DNA from: Punica granatum
Taxonomy: Eukaryota > Streptophyta > Magnoliopsida > Myrtales > Lythraceae
Direction of reading: 5' to 3'
Length of the DNA: 64,000 bases
Assembly (NCBI RefSeq): GCF_007655135.1
Contig: NC_045128.1
Span: 33,078,811 to 33,142,810, forward strand
The notes under the pieces: generated by a model
What the model saw: the letters and a program-made list of their open reading frames with translations, nothing else
What the model was told of the DNA's origin: nothing
Database searches by the model: none
Translations under genes and position numbers: made by a program
Shown: one piece after another, positions 45,325 through 54,647 of the stretch
How the letters are laid out: each line of letters opens with the position of its first letter
Numbering within the stretch: the first letter of the stretch is position 1

Positions 45325-45975
45325 CTACACCCGTGCAGCGACGGCGGGTGCAGCTGCTGCGGCAGCAGAGGAGGCGGCACCGCCGAGGAAGGAGAGGAAT
45401 CCTGTGTTGGCAGGCTCTTGATCGTCCAGGAACAGGTCCTCAGGAACCCGGAAAGCACCGTGCGCGCACACCAGCGCCAGCCCGATCATCAAAGCAGAGA
45501 TCAGCAGAGATCCAACGGTCGTCAAGAAAACCACCACGATGGTCATAACCACCAGCAACCCTAAGATCTCGCGGTCCGAGAACGTCCGGCCGAAGAGCAC
45601 AAGCGGCTGATCGGACGGCCGGAAGAGGTAGAGGAAGAGCCAGGCGGCGAGCAGGGACAGAAGGACGAGGAGAGAGAAAGGGTGCGTGACAAGGGATAGG
45701 GCGAGGACGAGCGCGAGGAAGGCAACGTAATTGACCTTGAAGTAGGAGAAGTTGCGGCGGATCCGGGAGGCGGCCTCGGTGAGGTTTTCGGGGCGGGCCA
45801 TGGAGGTGCGGTCGACGAGCTCGTACCACGGGCGGCGCTGGGAGAGGCCATGGCGGACGGAGGAGGTGAGGCGGGAGATGAAGACGCGGAAGGCGGGGGT
45901 GGAGATTTGGGGCTGAGACTGAGATCCGCCGCCGGCAGACTGGTTAGAGATCGGGAGGGTCGCGGGCGAGGCCAT
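45325..45975 (-). CDS. PRA1B: PRA1 family protein, B-type
   Basis: Prenylated Rab acceptor-like membrane protein of the secretory pathway, thought to help Rab GTPases and cargo leave the ER or Golgi. A single uninterrupted exon encodes 216 residues, usual for plant PRA1.B members. Family landmarks are present: RRPWYEL at 48-54, a RPENLTEAASRIRRN block at 61-75, NYFKVNY-like at 77-83, two hydrophobic hairpins (about 83-118 and 137-172), and an acidic C-terminal EDLFLDD at 179-185 ahead of an Ala-rich tail. ATG 45975 gives the typical MASPATLP start. An in-frame ATG at 46116 would add 47 Pro/Ser-rich residues that look like translated 5'UTR. Its neighbour upstream on the same strand is the divergent CHX gene. 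The family assignment is firm; the exact subtype number is not. Confidence 0.9.
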   Translation of the reverse strand: MASPATLPISNQSAGGGSQSQPQISTPAFRVFISRLTSSVRHGLSQRRPWYELVDRTSMARPENLTEAASRIRRNFSYFKVNYVAFLALVLALSLVTHPFSLLVLLSLLAAWLFLYLFRPSDQPLVLFGRTFSDREILGLLVVMTIVVVFLTTVGSLLISALMIGLALVCAHGAFRVPEDLFLDDQEPANTGFLSFLGGAASSAAAAAAPAVAARV

Positions 45976-47032
45976 TGGTGATGGGTGGGGCGGGTGGAAT
46001 GGCAGCGGCAATGGCCCGGCGCGCGGCGGAGATCTCGAGGGGGACGGCGGACAGAGAGAGGAGGTGCGGGGAGAGTAATCGAGGTGAGGCGTCGGATACG
46101 ATTCATCGAAGCCCATTTTGGAAAGGGAATGCCACAATTTGACGCCGTTTCTTAACGGTATGAACCGACAAAACGGTATCATTTCCAAACCGTTAAAAGG
46201 GATCATCAATGGACAATGATGCTTGTTGACATTCGTCCTCGTGACTCGTGAGCCTTTGAATTGTCATAATCTAGCAATTATTGGATGGATAGCTCGATCT
46301 TATAATCCAAATGATTTCTAAATGGAATTGTGTTGATGGAATCAAAAATCATTTGCGACCGATTACTATCCTCATTATCATATTTGAAAAATCTTCTTCG
46401 TTATGTATATAAGATCATACTTGAACGTTATGTATATAAGATCAACTTAGCCCTGCATCCATACCTCCCATTTAAGTTGGGACTACCTCTATTTACCCCA
46501 AAATTTTGTTAAAGTGATAGAGCAATCAATCTCCTTGTCTAATGACTATATGAAATATACGGAGAAACCGATGAGGCAATGTAGTTCCTTGTTATTTTTT
46601 TATGTCATCGGTAATGAATGTTCTAGTACTAAGAGATCTATATATAGTGCAGGTGTTACATACGACATTGCTTTGCAGTCATATATTATCATCTCGCTCA
46701 AATTGGATTAGTTGGGATCCATTGAAAAAAAAAACTATTCTTTTAATACAAAAAAGAAAAAATTATAACACTTGAACGTCCTGCAAAATTAAGGAAGATA
46801 AAAAAGAAATAAAATTTTTCACATTTTGCGTATTTCACGTAAAGGAATGAACATCTGCATTTCCTTATTGTTTACATCCCTGAATTTATGTCGAATTGAA
46901 CCTATGAATTGTATCTATTGGACAAACCATTCATTCCGAAGTTCTAAGCTTAAATTCGAGTGAATAGCGCCAAATATATACAAATCTCTATCTACTAGAA
47001 AACGGACAAGACTTAAGATTCGATCGGTTGAA
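45976..47032. other. PRA1 5' region and intergenic spacer
   Basis: 45976-46140 is a CT/GC-rich leader on the minus strand, probably PRA1 5'UTR. The rest is AT-rich and includes the 3' flank of the CHX gene. No further gene recognised. Confidence 0.45.
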
Positions 47033-49685
47033 TCAACTGAATTCCTTCGGATTCCGACCGTACTTGTCTATTGAAATTGCCCATGCCCCCTTTGGTAGTT
47101 CATTGGTAGGCAATGGGATGCCCACCGCTGGTAAGTGAAGTGGTTGTTGGTTCCCAAAGTTCCCTCCTATTCTCTGTTGCTGAATTACTAAAACCGAAGC
47201 TGAGCTCTCAAAATCAGGTGAGGCCAGCATATCGGAGACGGTGCCAAGCTCGGGGCACTCGCTCCACTGGTCGAGTCCCATGAAGATGGGAGAGTCCTGA
47301 TGATGCCTCCCGACTATTATCAGATCGAAGCTGTCTACCATCCCCCTCAAGAACGCAGCTAGACCCACACCATCCCTCACCACCTCTTCCATGTATACGA
47401 ACCGCTCATTCCCCATGTTCTCGTGTCGGTACTCATAGATAAACTCCGAATCGAGCTTCCTGTCCTTTGTGTTCTCGTTCCCAAAGAGGAGGAATCTTAT
47501 GACTGTTAGGATGACATTCTCATGCTTCACCATCCTGCACCCATAGGCCAAGGACTCTGCGTCATCTGGACCTCCGATGAATAGGACGGCCACGTGATAA
47601 GAGTTATGGCTATTGAGGACTGTGAGCGAGTTATCCACGGGTCCACGGTCAATCAAGATCCCAACGGAGCATGGGGCTTTCTCAAGGACGTGGAGGTTCA
47701 TGGTCCGGATGTGGGGGTTCACGCTATCAATGCTCCCATCCATGGACCACAGCTTGTGGAACGGGACCACGACAAGGTGCGCCCCTTCATCCAGTGCTAC
47801 CTGGCATATGTCGTCGTGCATGGTAAGGAAGTCGGAGATGGCAGTAAAGGTCTCCACCGTGACAAATCCCTCATGATCATGCCCATAGTTCTTGAAAGCG
47901 TTTGTGATGTGGCCTGAGGAGGACGTGCTTGTGTTCAGGGACCGGTCCTTGTGGCTCACGAGGATGGCGGTGGTCCTGCCCACAAGCTCCACCAGCACCA
48001 TCACCATAACGAGGATTGGGCTCTCCTTGCTCGCATGAGAAATCTCCACAAGGTTGAGGAGAGTGGGGACGCTCTCTTGGCTGTTGATACAAACCAGGAT
48101 GCGAAACTCCGCATCGTGCTTGGAGTGCTGGATAGTACATCGCTTGACTGATATGTACTGCCTCGAGGGATGATAAAGAATTTTTATCACCGGCGTTGTG
48201 CATGCCGTCACCACTAGGACTGAGATTACGCACAGGGAGAATGCTTCATTTGTCAGGAGCTGCAAAGAAGAAGGAAGAAGATTGAGTTCAAAGGATGTGC
48301 ACTTATTTAACTAAGTTCACTATAATTTACGCGTTAGGACGTTCGGAAATTGAGTCTCTTACACCGGAATTTCTCCACATATCAAAGAGCACTAGCTCCA
48401 TGACGCCTTTTGAATTCACAATGAGTGCGAGAACGAAAGCTTCCCTGAACGGCAGTTTCATGAAAAGAGATCCTAACAGTACCGCTACGAATTTGACCAG
48501 GAAAGCAAGGACCACAACCATCCCGATAATCCAAAAGGACTCAAACCCAACACTGAAGATATCCGCCTGCAACCCATTTATGGATACAAAGGTGGGGTAG
48601 AGTAATCCCGAGACGAGCGCCTCGGCTTTGGTTTCTATTGCTGTTCCAAGTGGCGGTCCATCGGGGACGAGCAGCCCAAGAAAGAGTGGACCCAGGATGT
48701 AATGTTGCCCGATGCTCTCGCTTATGAACCCGGTCATGAGCACAATCACGCACACGATCATGAAGTAAGTCTCTGCCAATGGCTTCCCCGGTGGAGTTTT
48801 GTCTATCATCAATTGGATTAACGGCTTTACGAGAAAAGCTAGTGCGAGGAGGAGAGCGAGTGCTGCTAAGAGCGCCAGAGCTGCTGAAGCTGCACCGCCA
48901 GTCTGATTCTCGGACAGTGCTGTCCCGGTTGCCGATATAAAGATATTGATCGTGTCACAAAACATCGAGGACGAAAGAGCTAACCGTCCCAAGTCGGTGT
49001 TCGAGATTCTCAGTTCAGCGACCAGGTAGGAGACAACTGGGAAGCCTGTGAGAGACTGGGCCCCGGCGATGTATCCGATAGATTTGACGAGGGAGGCGTG
49101 CATGGGAATATGACGTGCAATAGAGACTGCAAAGATGATCGTGAAGGTGAGTGTGGGGATGAGCATGAGGGTTCCGATTATGGCGGCCTTCTTGCCCGGG
49201 TTCACCATGCTGGTTGGATCCATCTTCACCCCGAGTCCGAAGATGAAGAACATGACGCCAAAGGTCGTGAAGGTCTCGATTGCAGTGATGCCCCACTCGG
49301 GGAATATGTTGGACCCAATGAATTTAGTGCGGCCAATGCACGAGGGACCCAACAGGAGGCCTGCCTGTTCAGTTTAAACTTTTAGATTAGGCAAACGCGC
49401 GGTGTGAGCTCTTTAAACAGGGAGAGGGAGGCACATAGGGAACCTTACTAAGAGTTGAGACGTGACGGACAGTTGTCCAAGAGGCTGCAAGGCGAGGTGG
49501 ATGAGGTGGGAGATGACAGAGATGACGCTCATCTGAAAGAGGAGGAGCGTCGGCGGTGAACGGAGCGGGTTGGCATTCTGCCATATGTTGTGCGGGATGT
49601 AAAGCCCTTGTTGGCACACCATCGACTTGTTCCCGATCACCAGCGATGTCGCATCCCGTACATGGGCTGCTATTTCCATTGCCAT
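47033..49685 (-). CDS. CHX-type cation/H+ exchanger, divergent fourth gene
   Basis: A predicted CPA2 monovalent cation/H+ antiporter, clearly from another CHX clade than the 3-25 kb array. Minus-strand exons are 49685-49449, 49364-48363 and 48259-47033, phase 0 with GT-AG sites, giving 821 residues. Exon junctions fall at positions equivalent to copies 1 and 2, so the gene structure is ancestral. Motifs: LQPLGQLSVTSQLL leading into AGLLLGPSCIGR, GLGVKMD (123-129), SLTGFPVVSYLVAEL, and NSKGVMELVLFD near 400. The core pair usually Asn-Asp is Cys215-Asp216, keeping the acidic residue. An Ala/Leu-rich helix lies near 245-265. The tail (about 430-800) is universal-stress-like with RILVCINSQ and IIVGRHH. 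ATG 49685 is followed two codons later by another. The frame is intact. Confidence 0.9.
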
Positions 49686-50944
49686 AGGAACTTCTTTTCT
49701 TCCTTCCTTCCTTTGCTTATCCTTTCCTTTTTTGCTAAGGAGGAGGAGGAGGAGGAGGAGAAAGAGATAAGTCAGTCAATGGCCCTCAAATCTTGGAGAG
49801 AGATTTGTGTTTGGCCTTCAAGTGAGAGAGAGAGATCGGTAAGACATCGGTCGATAACTAACGGTTACAGTGAAAGTCTACTTTAACTATCAAAGACAAT
49901 TACCAAAAATAGAAACAATACCAATTAAGAAAGAGAGGTCTAACTTATTCAGTTACTTTTGTTGATGGAGATTTAAAAAAAAAAAGGGAAACACGTTTTT
50001 GGTCCTCAACATTTTCTTTTATTGTCATTTTCGTCCGAAATCTTCTTCTTTTTCATTCTTGCTCTCAATATGTCGTATTTTCGCCACTTTAGTCTGATTG
50101 ATATTTTTTGGGTTCAAGAAAAGCACAGCTTTACCCATTTTATCATTTTTAACATGAAATTTTTCTTTCACGACATGAATATAATACAAATTTTCATGAA
50201 AAATTAACAACATGCTACACGGAATACAAAACTCAAAGTTTATGTTTTTCCTAATGTTTTTCCTAGTCATTACCCCAACTTTTTCTGTCAGTAAAATGCA
50301 TTCTTAAATAATATAATCTCTAAAATTTTTAAAAGAAAAACCTTTAAATGAACAAGGAAAAGGGGAGGGGCGGATGGCTCGCTAGAGGCCATCGGCCCCC
50401 TGACCATGGCCGCTAGCAACCTCACAAGTGGTCGGCAATCCTGACATCAGGGGTCGTGGCTGCTAGGAGTGTAAGTGAAAGGAGACAATTCTCAAAAAGT
50501 TTGGACTTGCCATAGAGGCCTCCCCCGCCCTTGTCCCCTTCTTCTTCTCTCCTAATCAAGGATATGGATGCTGGCGACCCCTCCACCACCCTCCTCCCCT
50601 TCGTCCTCTCCCATTATGTTTTAATTTTTCTTATTTATTTTAATATTGGGCATGAAGACCTCATCGGCAGCCACTATCATTGCCGACCATCGATGAAGCC
50701 GCTGGCGACCTTAATCAGAGGGGAGGTGGCAGCCAATTGCCCTGTTGCGCCCTGCCCTACTCTACTTCCCTCCCCTTCTCCCCACGCGTTTCCCGGTTTT
50801 TCATTTTTTTCTATTTCAAAGATATTGTTAATAAAAATGCATTTGTTGATGGAAAAGGGACCCTTTTGACAGAAAAATAAAGATTGAATTAAAAGGGGTA
50901 AAGATGCAAAAAGTTGATGAAAAAGTAGCAAAAAGAAAGATCTA
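49686..50944. other. CHX upstream region and intergenic
   Basis: Just upstream of the CHX start, 49695-49760 holds CT-rich (TTCC)n and (AGG)n microsatellite tracts, probably 5'UTR or promoter. 50350-50770 is a GC-rich patch similar in word use to 30225-30600. No gene recognised. Confidence 0.4.
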
Positions 50945-51177
50945 GGGCCTGTTTGGTTTCGCAATTGTATTTTAGAATCACAATTCTAACTTAATTCTAT
51001 TCACTACAAAACAAAATAACTCATACAAAGTCAAAGAGTGGGTCCCATTTTTATCACTTTTTCCCACAACAAAACAACATAACTCATACAAAGTCAAAGG
51101 GTGGGCCCCATTTATACCACTCAAAATCAAAATCAAAATCTGATTTTAAAATCCTACTATAAAACCAAACACCACCC
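50945..51177. mobile_element. MITE, same family as 31560-31806
   Basis: Imperfect inverted termini GGGCCTGTTTGGTTT and AAACCAAACACCACCC, with two internal copies of CATAACTCATACAAAGTCAA-like sequence. Flanking CTA on both sides could be a 3-bp target duplication, which would favour a Tourist/Harbinger-type element, but three bases are weak evidence. Confidence 0.7.
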
Positions 51178-52320
51178 TATTAATAAAGAATCGATGGTTG
51201 AGGATTGGAAGTGCCTATTTCGCTTTGTTGATTTAGTGGTGCTCATTTCCTTTCAAACCTTTCTATGATTTCAATGTCATTCCCCTGCTTACAATTTTCC
51301 ATATAAAACCACTTCACTTCCTGTGACCTGATATATGGGATAATCGTGCTTTGTGAATGCATTGTGGACAGGCTATTATGAACATATTATTAGTATCCAG
51401 AGACGTTACTCTATATCAGTTGTACCAAGCTTGAGTGGTAGACGGACGCCGATTAGTATGAAATCTAGGTATAGTGAGTTATAGACCTTGTTAAAAATTT
51501 AGGTGTTAGTCCACAAATCTTTTCTCTATAGTGAGTTATAGACCGAGTTTGAAAAGGTCTTCAGAATTTAGAAACCGCATGCTTAGACATGTATATTGGG
51601 CCGGAAATGGGCTTCTGCAAGTCTTCGTTGTTAGACGAGAGTACCATTGGGCCGATCACTGTGAGGCCCATAAAGCTTTGAACCGGGCCCCGCTTCCGGG
51701 CAAAGAGGATTAGAACGATGACGTGTTTCGGATAGAACGTACGACGCACCTAGACGCGCTTGGACCGATGACGTGCCCCCCCCCCCCCCACATTATTATT
51801 TTCCCAAGACCAGATTTATAATTAATAACAGCATTTAAAAAAAAGATTTATATAATTCACTTTCTAATTTTAGTTCATCGCATTTTCTCACGAGGCCGAA
51901 TTGTCCCGGAAAGCCAGCGGTGACCATCCCGGCCCCTATCCATCCAATGTCTTGAGATCGGTGGAACGGTCCGTGCCTCGGACCGTAAACTTTTTCTCAT
52001 TTTCTAAATTAAAATTCGATGCAAGTATAATTGCCAATGGCGAAGATAAACGGGAAAATTAAAGTAAAGTAGGTTGGGTGGAGGTGCAGGTGGAATTACT
52101 GTGGACTGGCTCACAGACTCCAACAGCAACCGTAGTTTCAGGCTTTGGAGACTGCGCTCGGGCCCACTTGATCCGTCCCGTTGATGGGCATTTCTTATGG
52201 TCGTCTTCCCATATTGCCCTCGATCAATTGAGCAGGTGGACAGCTCAAAGCCATTCCTTTCGGGGATGGCATTTCTGCAATTACAGTCCGAATTAGGCCC
52301 TTTTATTTTCCCTTGCTCTC
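51178..52320. other. Intergenic and ERD15 promoter
   Basis: No gene recognised. Includes a 13-base C-run at 51777-51789. The last few hundred bases are the promoter of the ERD15-type gene. Confidence 0.4.
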
Positions 52321-52327
52321 TATATAA
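52321..52327 (+). promoter_or_regulatory. TATA box of ERD15-type gene
   Basis: TATATAA sits 90 bp upstream of the start codon, predicting transcription from about 52350 and a short leader of about 60 nt. Confidence 0.65.
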
Positions 52328-52410
52328 CTAAGCCCTCAAACATCCTAACTTTATCCATTCGTTAAGAGGTAATTTTGATTCGCGGATATCGTTTCATCGA
52401 CCAGTGGCAA

Positions 52411-52922
52411 ATGGGCGTAATTACAGGGACGTACCCAGCACCGCCGCCGGCGTCAAGCCTGAACCCGAACGCCCCGCCGTTCGTGCCGGCGGCGTACCGG
52501 GCGGTGGAGGACTTCTCCGAGCAGTGGTGGGCCCTCGTCCAGTCGTCCCCTTGGTTCCGGGACTACTGGCTCCAGGAGCGCTACTCCGACCCCCAGCTGG
52601 ACGACTTCGGCTCCGATTTCGACGACTTCCTCCTCCTCCCTGAAGACCTGGACGTCTTCGACGATTACGACTCTCCGAACCGTAAGCTCTCTTAACCCAT
52701 CTCAGAGTTCTCGCTCGGGACTGTCTGACTCAGGTTTCTCGCCTCTGGGGTGTCTCTGTTTCTGCAGAGGAGGACGGGAAGAAGGACGATTGCACCGATC
52801 TGGTTCCGATCGGGGGGTTCAAATGGAGGAAGCCGAAGGCTGAGAGGCCCAGATTTGCGGAGAAGGCCCCGAAGATCGTGAGCGCGAAGGTGAGCCCGAG
52901 GATGATCCAGCAGCCCAGGTAG
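52411..52922 (+). CDS. ERD15: ERD15/CID1-type PAM2-motif protein
   Basis: Small acidic stress-response protein of the ERD15 (CID1/LSR1) family, which binds the C-terminal domain of poly(A)-binding protein and modulates ABA and stress responses. Exons 52411-52681 and 52768-52922 join C|AG in phase 1 across an 86-bp GT-AG intron, giving 141 residues. The PAM2 motif [16 protein letters not shown] is at 15-30. The conserved block VEDFSEQWW...[11 protein letters not shown] follows at 32-58, then a very acidic stretch (64-88) and the family's C-terminal APKIV...[10 protein letters not shown] (124-141). ATG 52411 is the first after the TATA box in frame. All hallmark motifs are complete, so it should be functional. 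ERD15 genes are usually drought and ABA induced; this is family knowledge, not visible here. Confidence 0.93.
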
Positions 52923-53090
52923 AATGAGTCGCCGGAAGCACCGAGTTTAGATGTCTGAGTTGCCCGTTTTCTTTGTACATAGAGAAGAACTGACCCGTCG
53001 TCGTTTGTGTCTGTTCCCTTTGTGTTGTTCATGAGTACGAGGAAAAAAAATCAAACACTCTGTGGTGTCTGTTGTTGTTGTTTGATGACA

Positions 53091-53096
53091 AATAAA
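53091..53096 (+). terminator. Candidate poly(A) signal of ERD15-type gene
   Basis: AATAAA about 170 bp downstream of the stop codon, embedded in AAATAAATAAAAATG, is the most likely polyadenylation signal. Confidence 0.5.
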
Positions 53097-53438
53097 TAAA
53101 AATGTTAACACCAAAAACAAAAAAGAAAAAAAGTTGAAAATTTTGGCCTTGCAGATTCTGTTCAGTGTATTCTATCTTGCTGGTAATTCAATTTCTTGCT
53201 TGGTCGGATTGATTCTTAAGCGCGTTGAGGAAGGTTATTTGAAGGCAATAGAAGGTGGTTGTCTGCAACAAAAATGGGTAGAACAGCTGCAGGATTATTT
53301 CATCGGTGAGTTTAACGTGTTACAAGCAATTTGTCTAGTCAAATAATACAAGACGATCTCGGATCTTTAATGTCACAAGCTCATGATATCGAACAAGTCG
53401 CGCAATCTCTGATTGAACTAGATAACCGGTCCATACAA

Positions 53439-53929
53439 TCAGTTCGTTTGACCGCCGTCCCAAAGGGTAGCCTGCTTCTTGATCTTGTGAAGAGCTCTGA
53501 TGACTTCCTCTGATGTTACATTCCCGGTCACCATGACCTTGTTGAGCTGAGTATCCACGTCGTATGTATCGACTGTCAAACGAATCAAGGCTTCAGAAAC
53601 CCTCTCTCAATGTCCAGTGACAAATTCAGTAACCGAGATGAGAACGAGCACCTTACCTTCCATGTTCTTGATCACCTTGAGGATCTTCTTGATGCATTCG
53701 TCGCAATGGAGGCCCACTTTCAGTTCCACCACCTGAAGCAGAAATAATTTCTCCGGGATAATGAGAATTCAATCGATCAATCGATGAAAGATCAACCGAG
53801 TTACTTAACATTGGCCACGATCTCTCGACCGAGCAGACCAGTGCTGATGAAGCAGCAGACATAGTTTCTCCAAATAACAAGAATTCGACCCATCGGTGAA
53901 AGATCAACTGAGTTACTTACATTGGCCAT
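53439..53929 (-). CDS. Small heavy-metal-associated (HMA) domain protein
   Basis: A 72-residue protein consisting of one ferredoxin-like HMA domain, expected to bind Cu, Zn or Cd. It was assembled from three minus-strand exons: 53929-53921 (only ATG GCC AAT), 53732-53657 and 53572-53439, all GT-AG, with phases matching (0, then 1). The metal-binding motif is GLHCDEC with Cys13 and Cys16. The strand after the second helix reads TYDVDTQLNKVMVTGNVTSE, a classic plant HMA sequence. The C-terminus ends GGQTN with no CaaX box, so it is an HPP-type rather than isoprenylated HIPP protein. The exons are too short to appear as long open frames. An upstream G-box and TATA are visible. Intron 1 contains a decayed duplicate of exon 1. 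Confidence 0.88.
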
Positions 53930-53960
53930 GATCTGTCGATTGAGCAGAGCAGTGTTGATG
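53747..53960 (-). repeat. Tandem duplication of exon 1 of the HMA gene
   Basis: About 53866-53960 and 53747-53848 are related units offset by about 113 bp. The functional unit has ATGGCCAAT then GTAAGT; the second, lying inside intron 1, has GTGGCCAATG then TTAAGT. The copy has therefore lost both its start codon and a good donor. Confidence 0.75.
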
Positions 53961-54198
53961 AAGTAGAAGAGGCGAGGAGAGGGAACTTCTATTTCTATCA
54001 ATCAATGTTACATTCCACTGTTTGTGAGCATGTTTAAGTAATGAATGCGGAATCGGATTCTTCGCTTGATTGATGGGAATTCTTATTACTTTTATGAAGA
54101 AAAGAGCTTCTTTTACCCATCTCTTTGTTGACTCTGCTCCCTGATGAAAAAGATAGTGAATTTGCTGAGCAAGGCCGCACCGAAGACGAGACTTCACA

Positions 54199-54220
54199 GT
54201 TTATATGAGGTGCCACGTGG
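54199..54220 (-). promoter_or_regulatory. G-box and TATA upstream of HMA gene
   Basis: CATATAAACT (minus, 54208-54199) is a TATA-like box, and CCACGTGG (54213-54220) immediately upstream is a perfect palindromic G-box. They lie about 275 bp upstream of the HMA start, implying a leader of roughly 240 nt. The spacing of the G-box right against the TATA is unusually tight. Confidence 0.5.
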
Positions 54221-54283
54221 AGCAACAAATACCGTCGAAATCGTTCTTTTCATAATGAAAAATAGAAGGCTCTATAAGAAATA

Positions 54284-54647
54284 TTGTGTATTTGCATAAT
54301 ATTAAGGAAATAATCTCTTAATTAAGTGACCTGTCAAAATATATTAAGTGGTTTGAGTGAGATATTTCATATCTTGTGAATTACAGTTAATATTTTTTTG
54401 ATGGGAAGATATATAAGGAAACGATATTCTTAGGGGTTTCTAGCTCTGTCTAACTAAAGGGCATGTGTCTCCATCTAAACCTCTCATACAGAGAGGTTAG
54501 GAATTAGAAGACACTCTCGATCTTATTTTGTTTTACAGGTTTATCATGACACGTGTAGAAATCATCGACGTCATCAAGACAATGGTTGAATGTCAGTTTA
54601 TTCCGCTACGTAATTTATTACTATTAGATTAAATTATTAATCTTACA
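54284..54647 (+). repeat. 5' LTR of truncated copia element (left edge uncertain)
   Basis: The right edge is set by ...CTTACA followed by GT and the primer-binding site TGGTATCAGAGCC (54650-54662), complementary to initiator tRNA-Met. The left edge is a guess at a TG (about 54284) because no 3' LTR survives for comparison. Confidence 0.6.

Noticed and set aside
45561..46106. 181-codon Pro/Ser/Arg-rich frame overlapping PRA1
   Set aside because: Wrong-frame reading of GC-rich PRA1 DNA; composition is typical of frame shadows.
45976..46116. Extended PRA1 start adding 47 residues
   Set aside because: The extension is Pro/Ser-rich and unlike PRA1 N-termini; the MASPATLP start is family-typical. 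Not fully excluded without transcript data.
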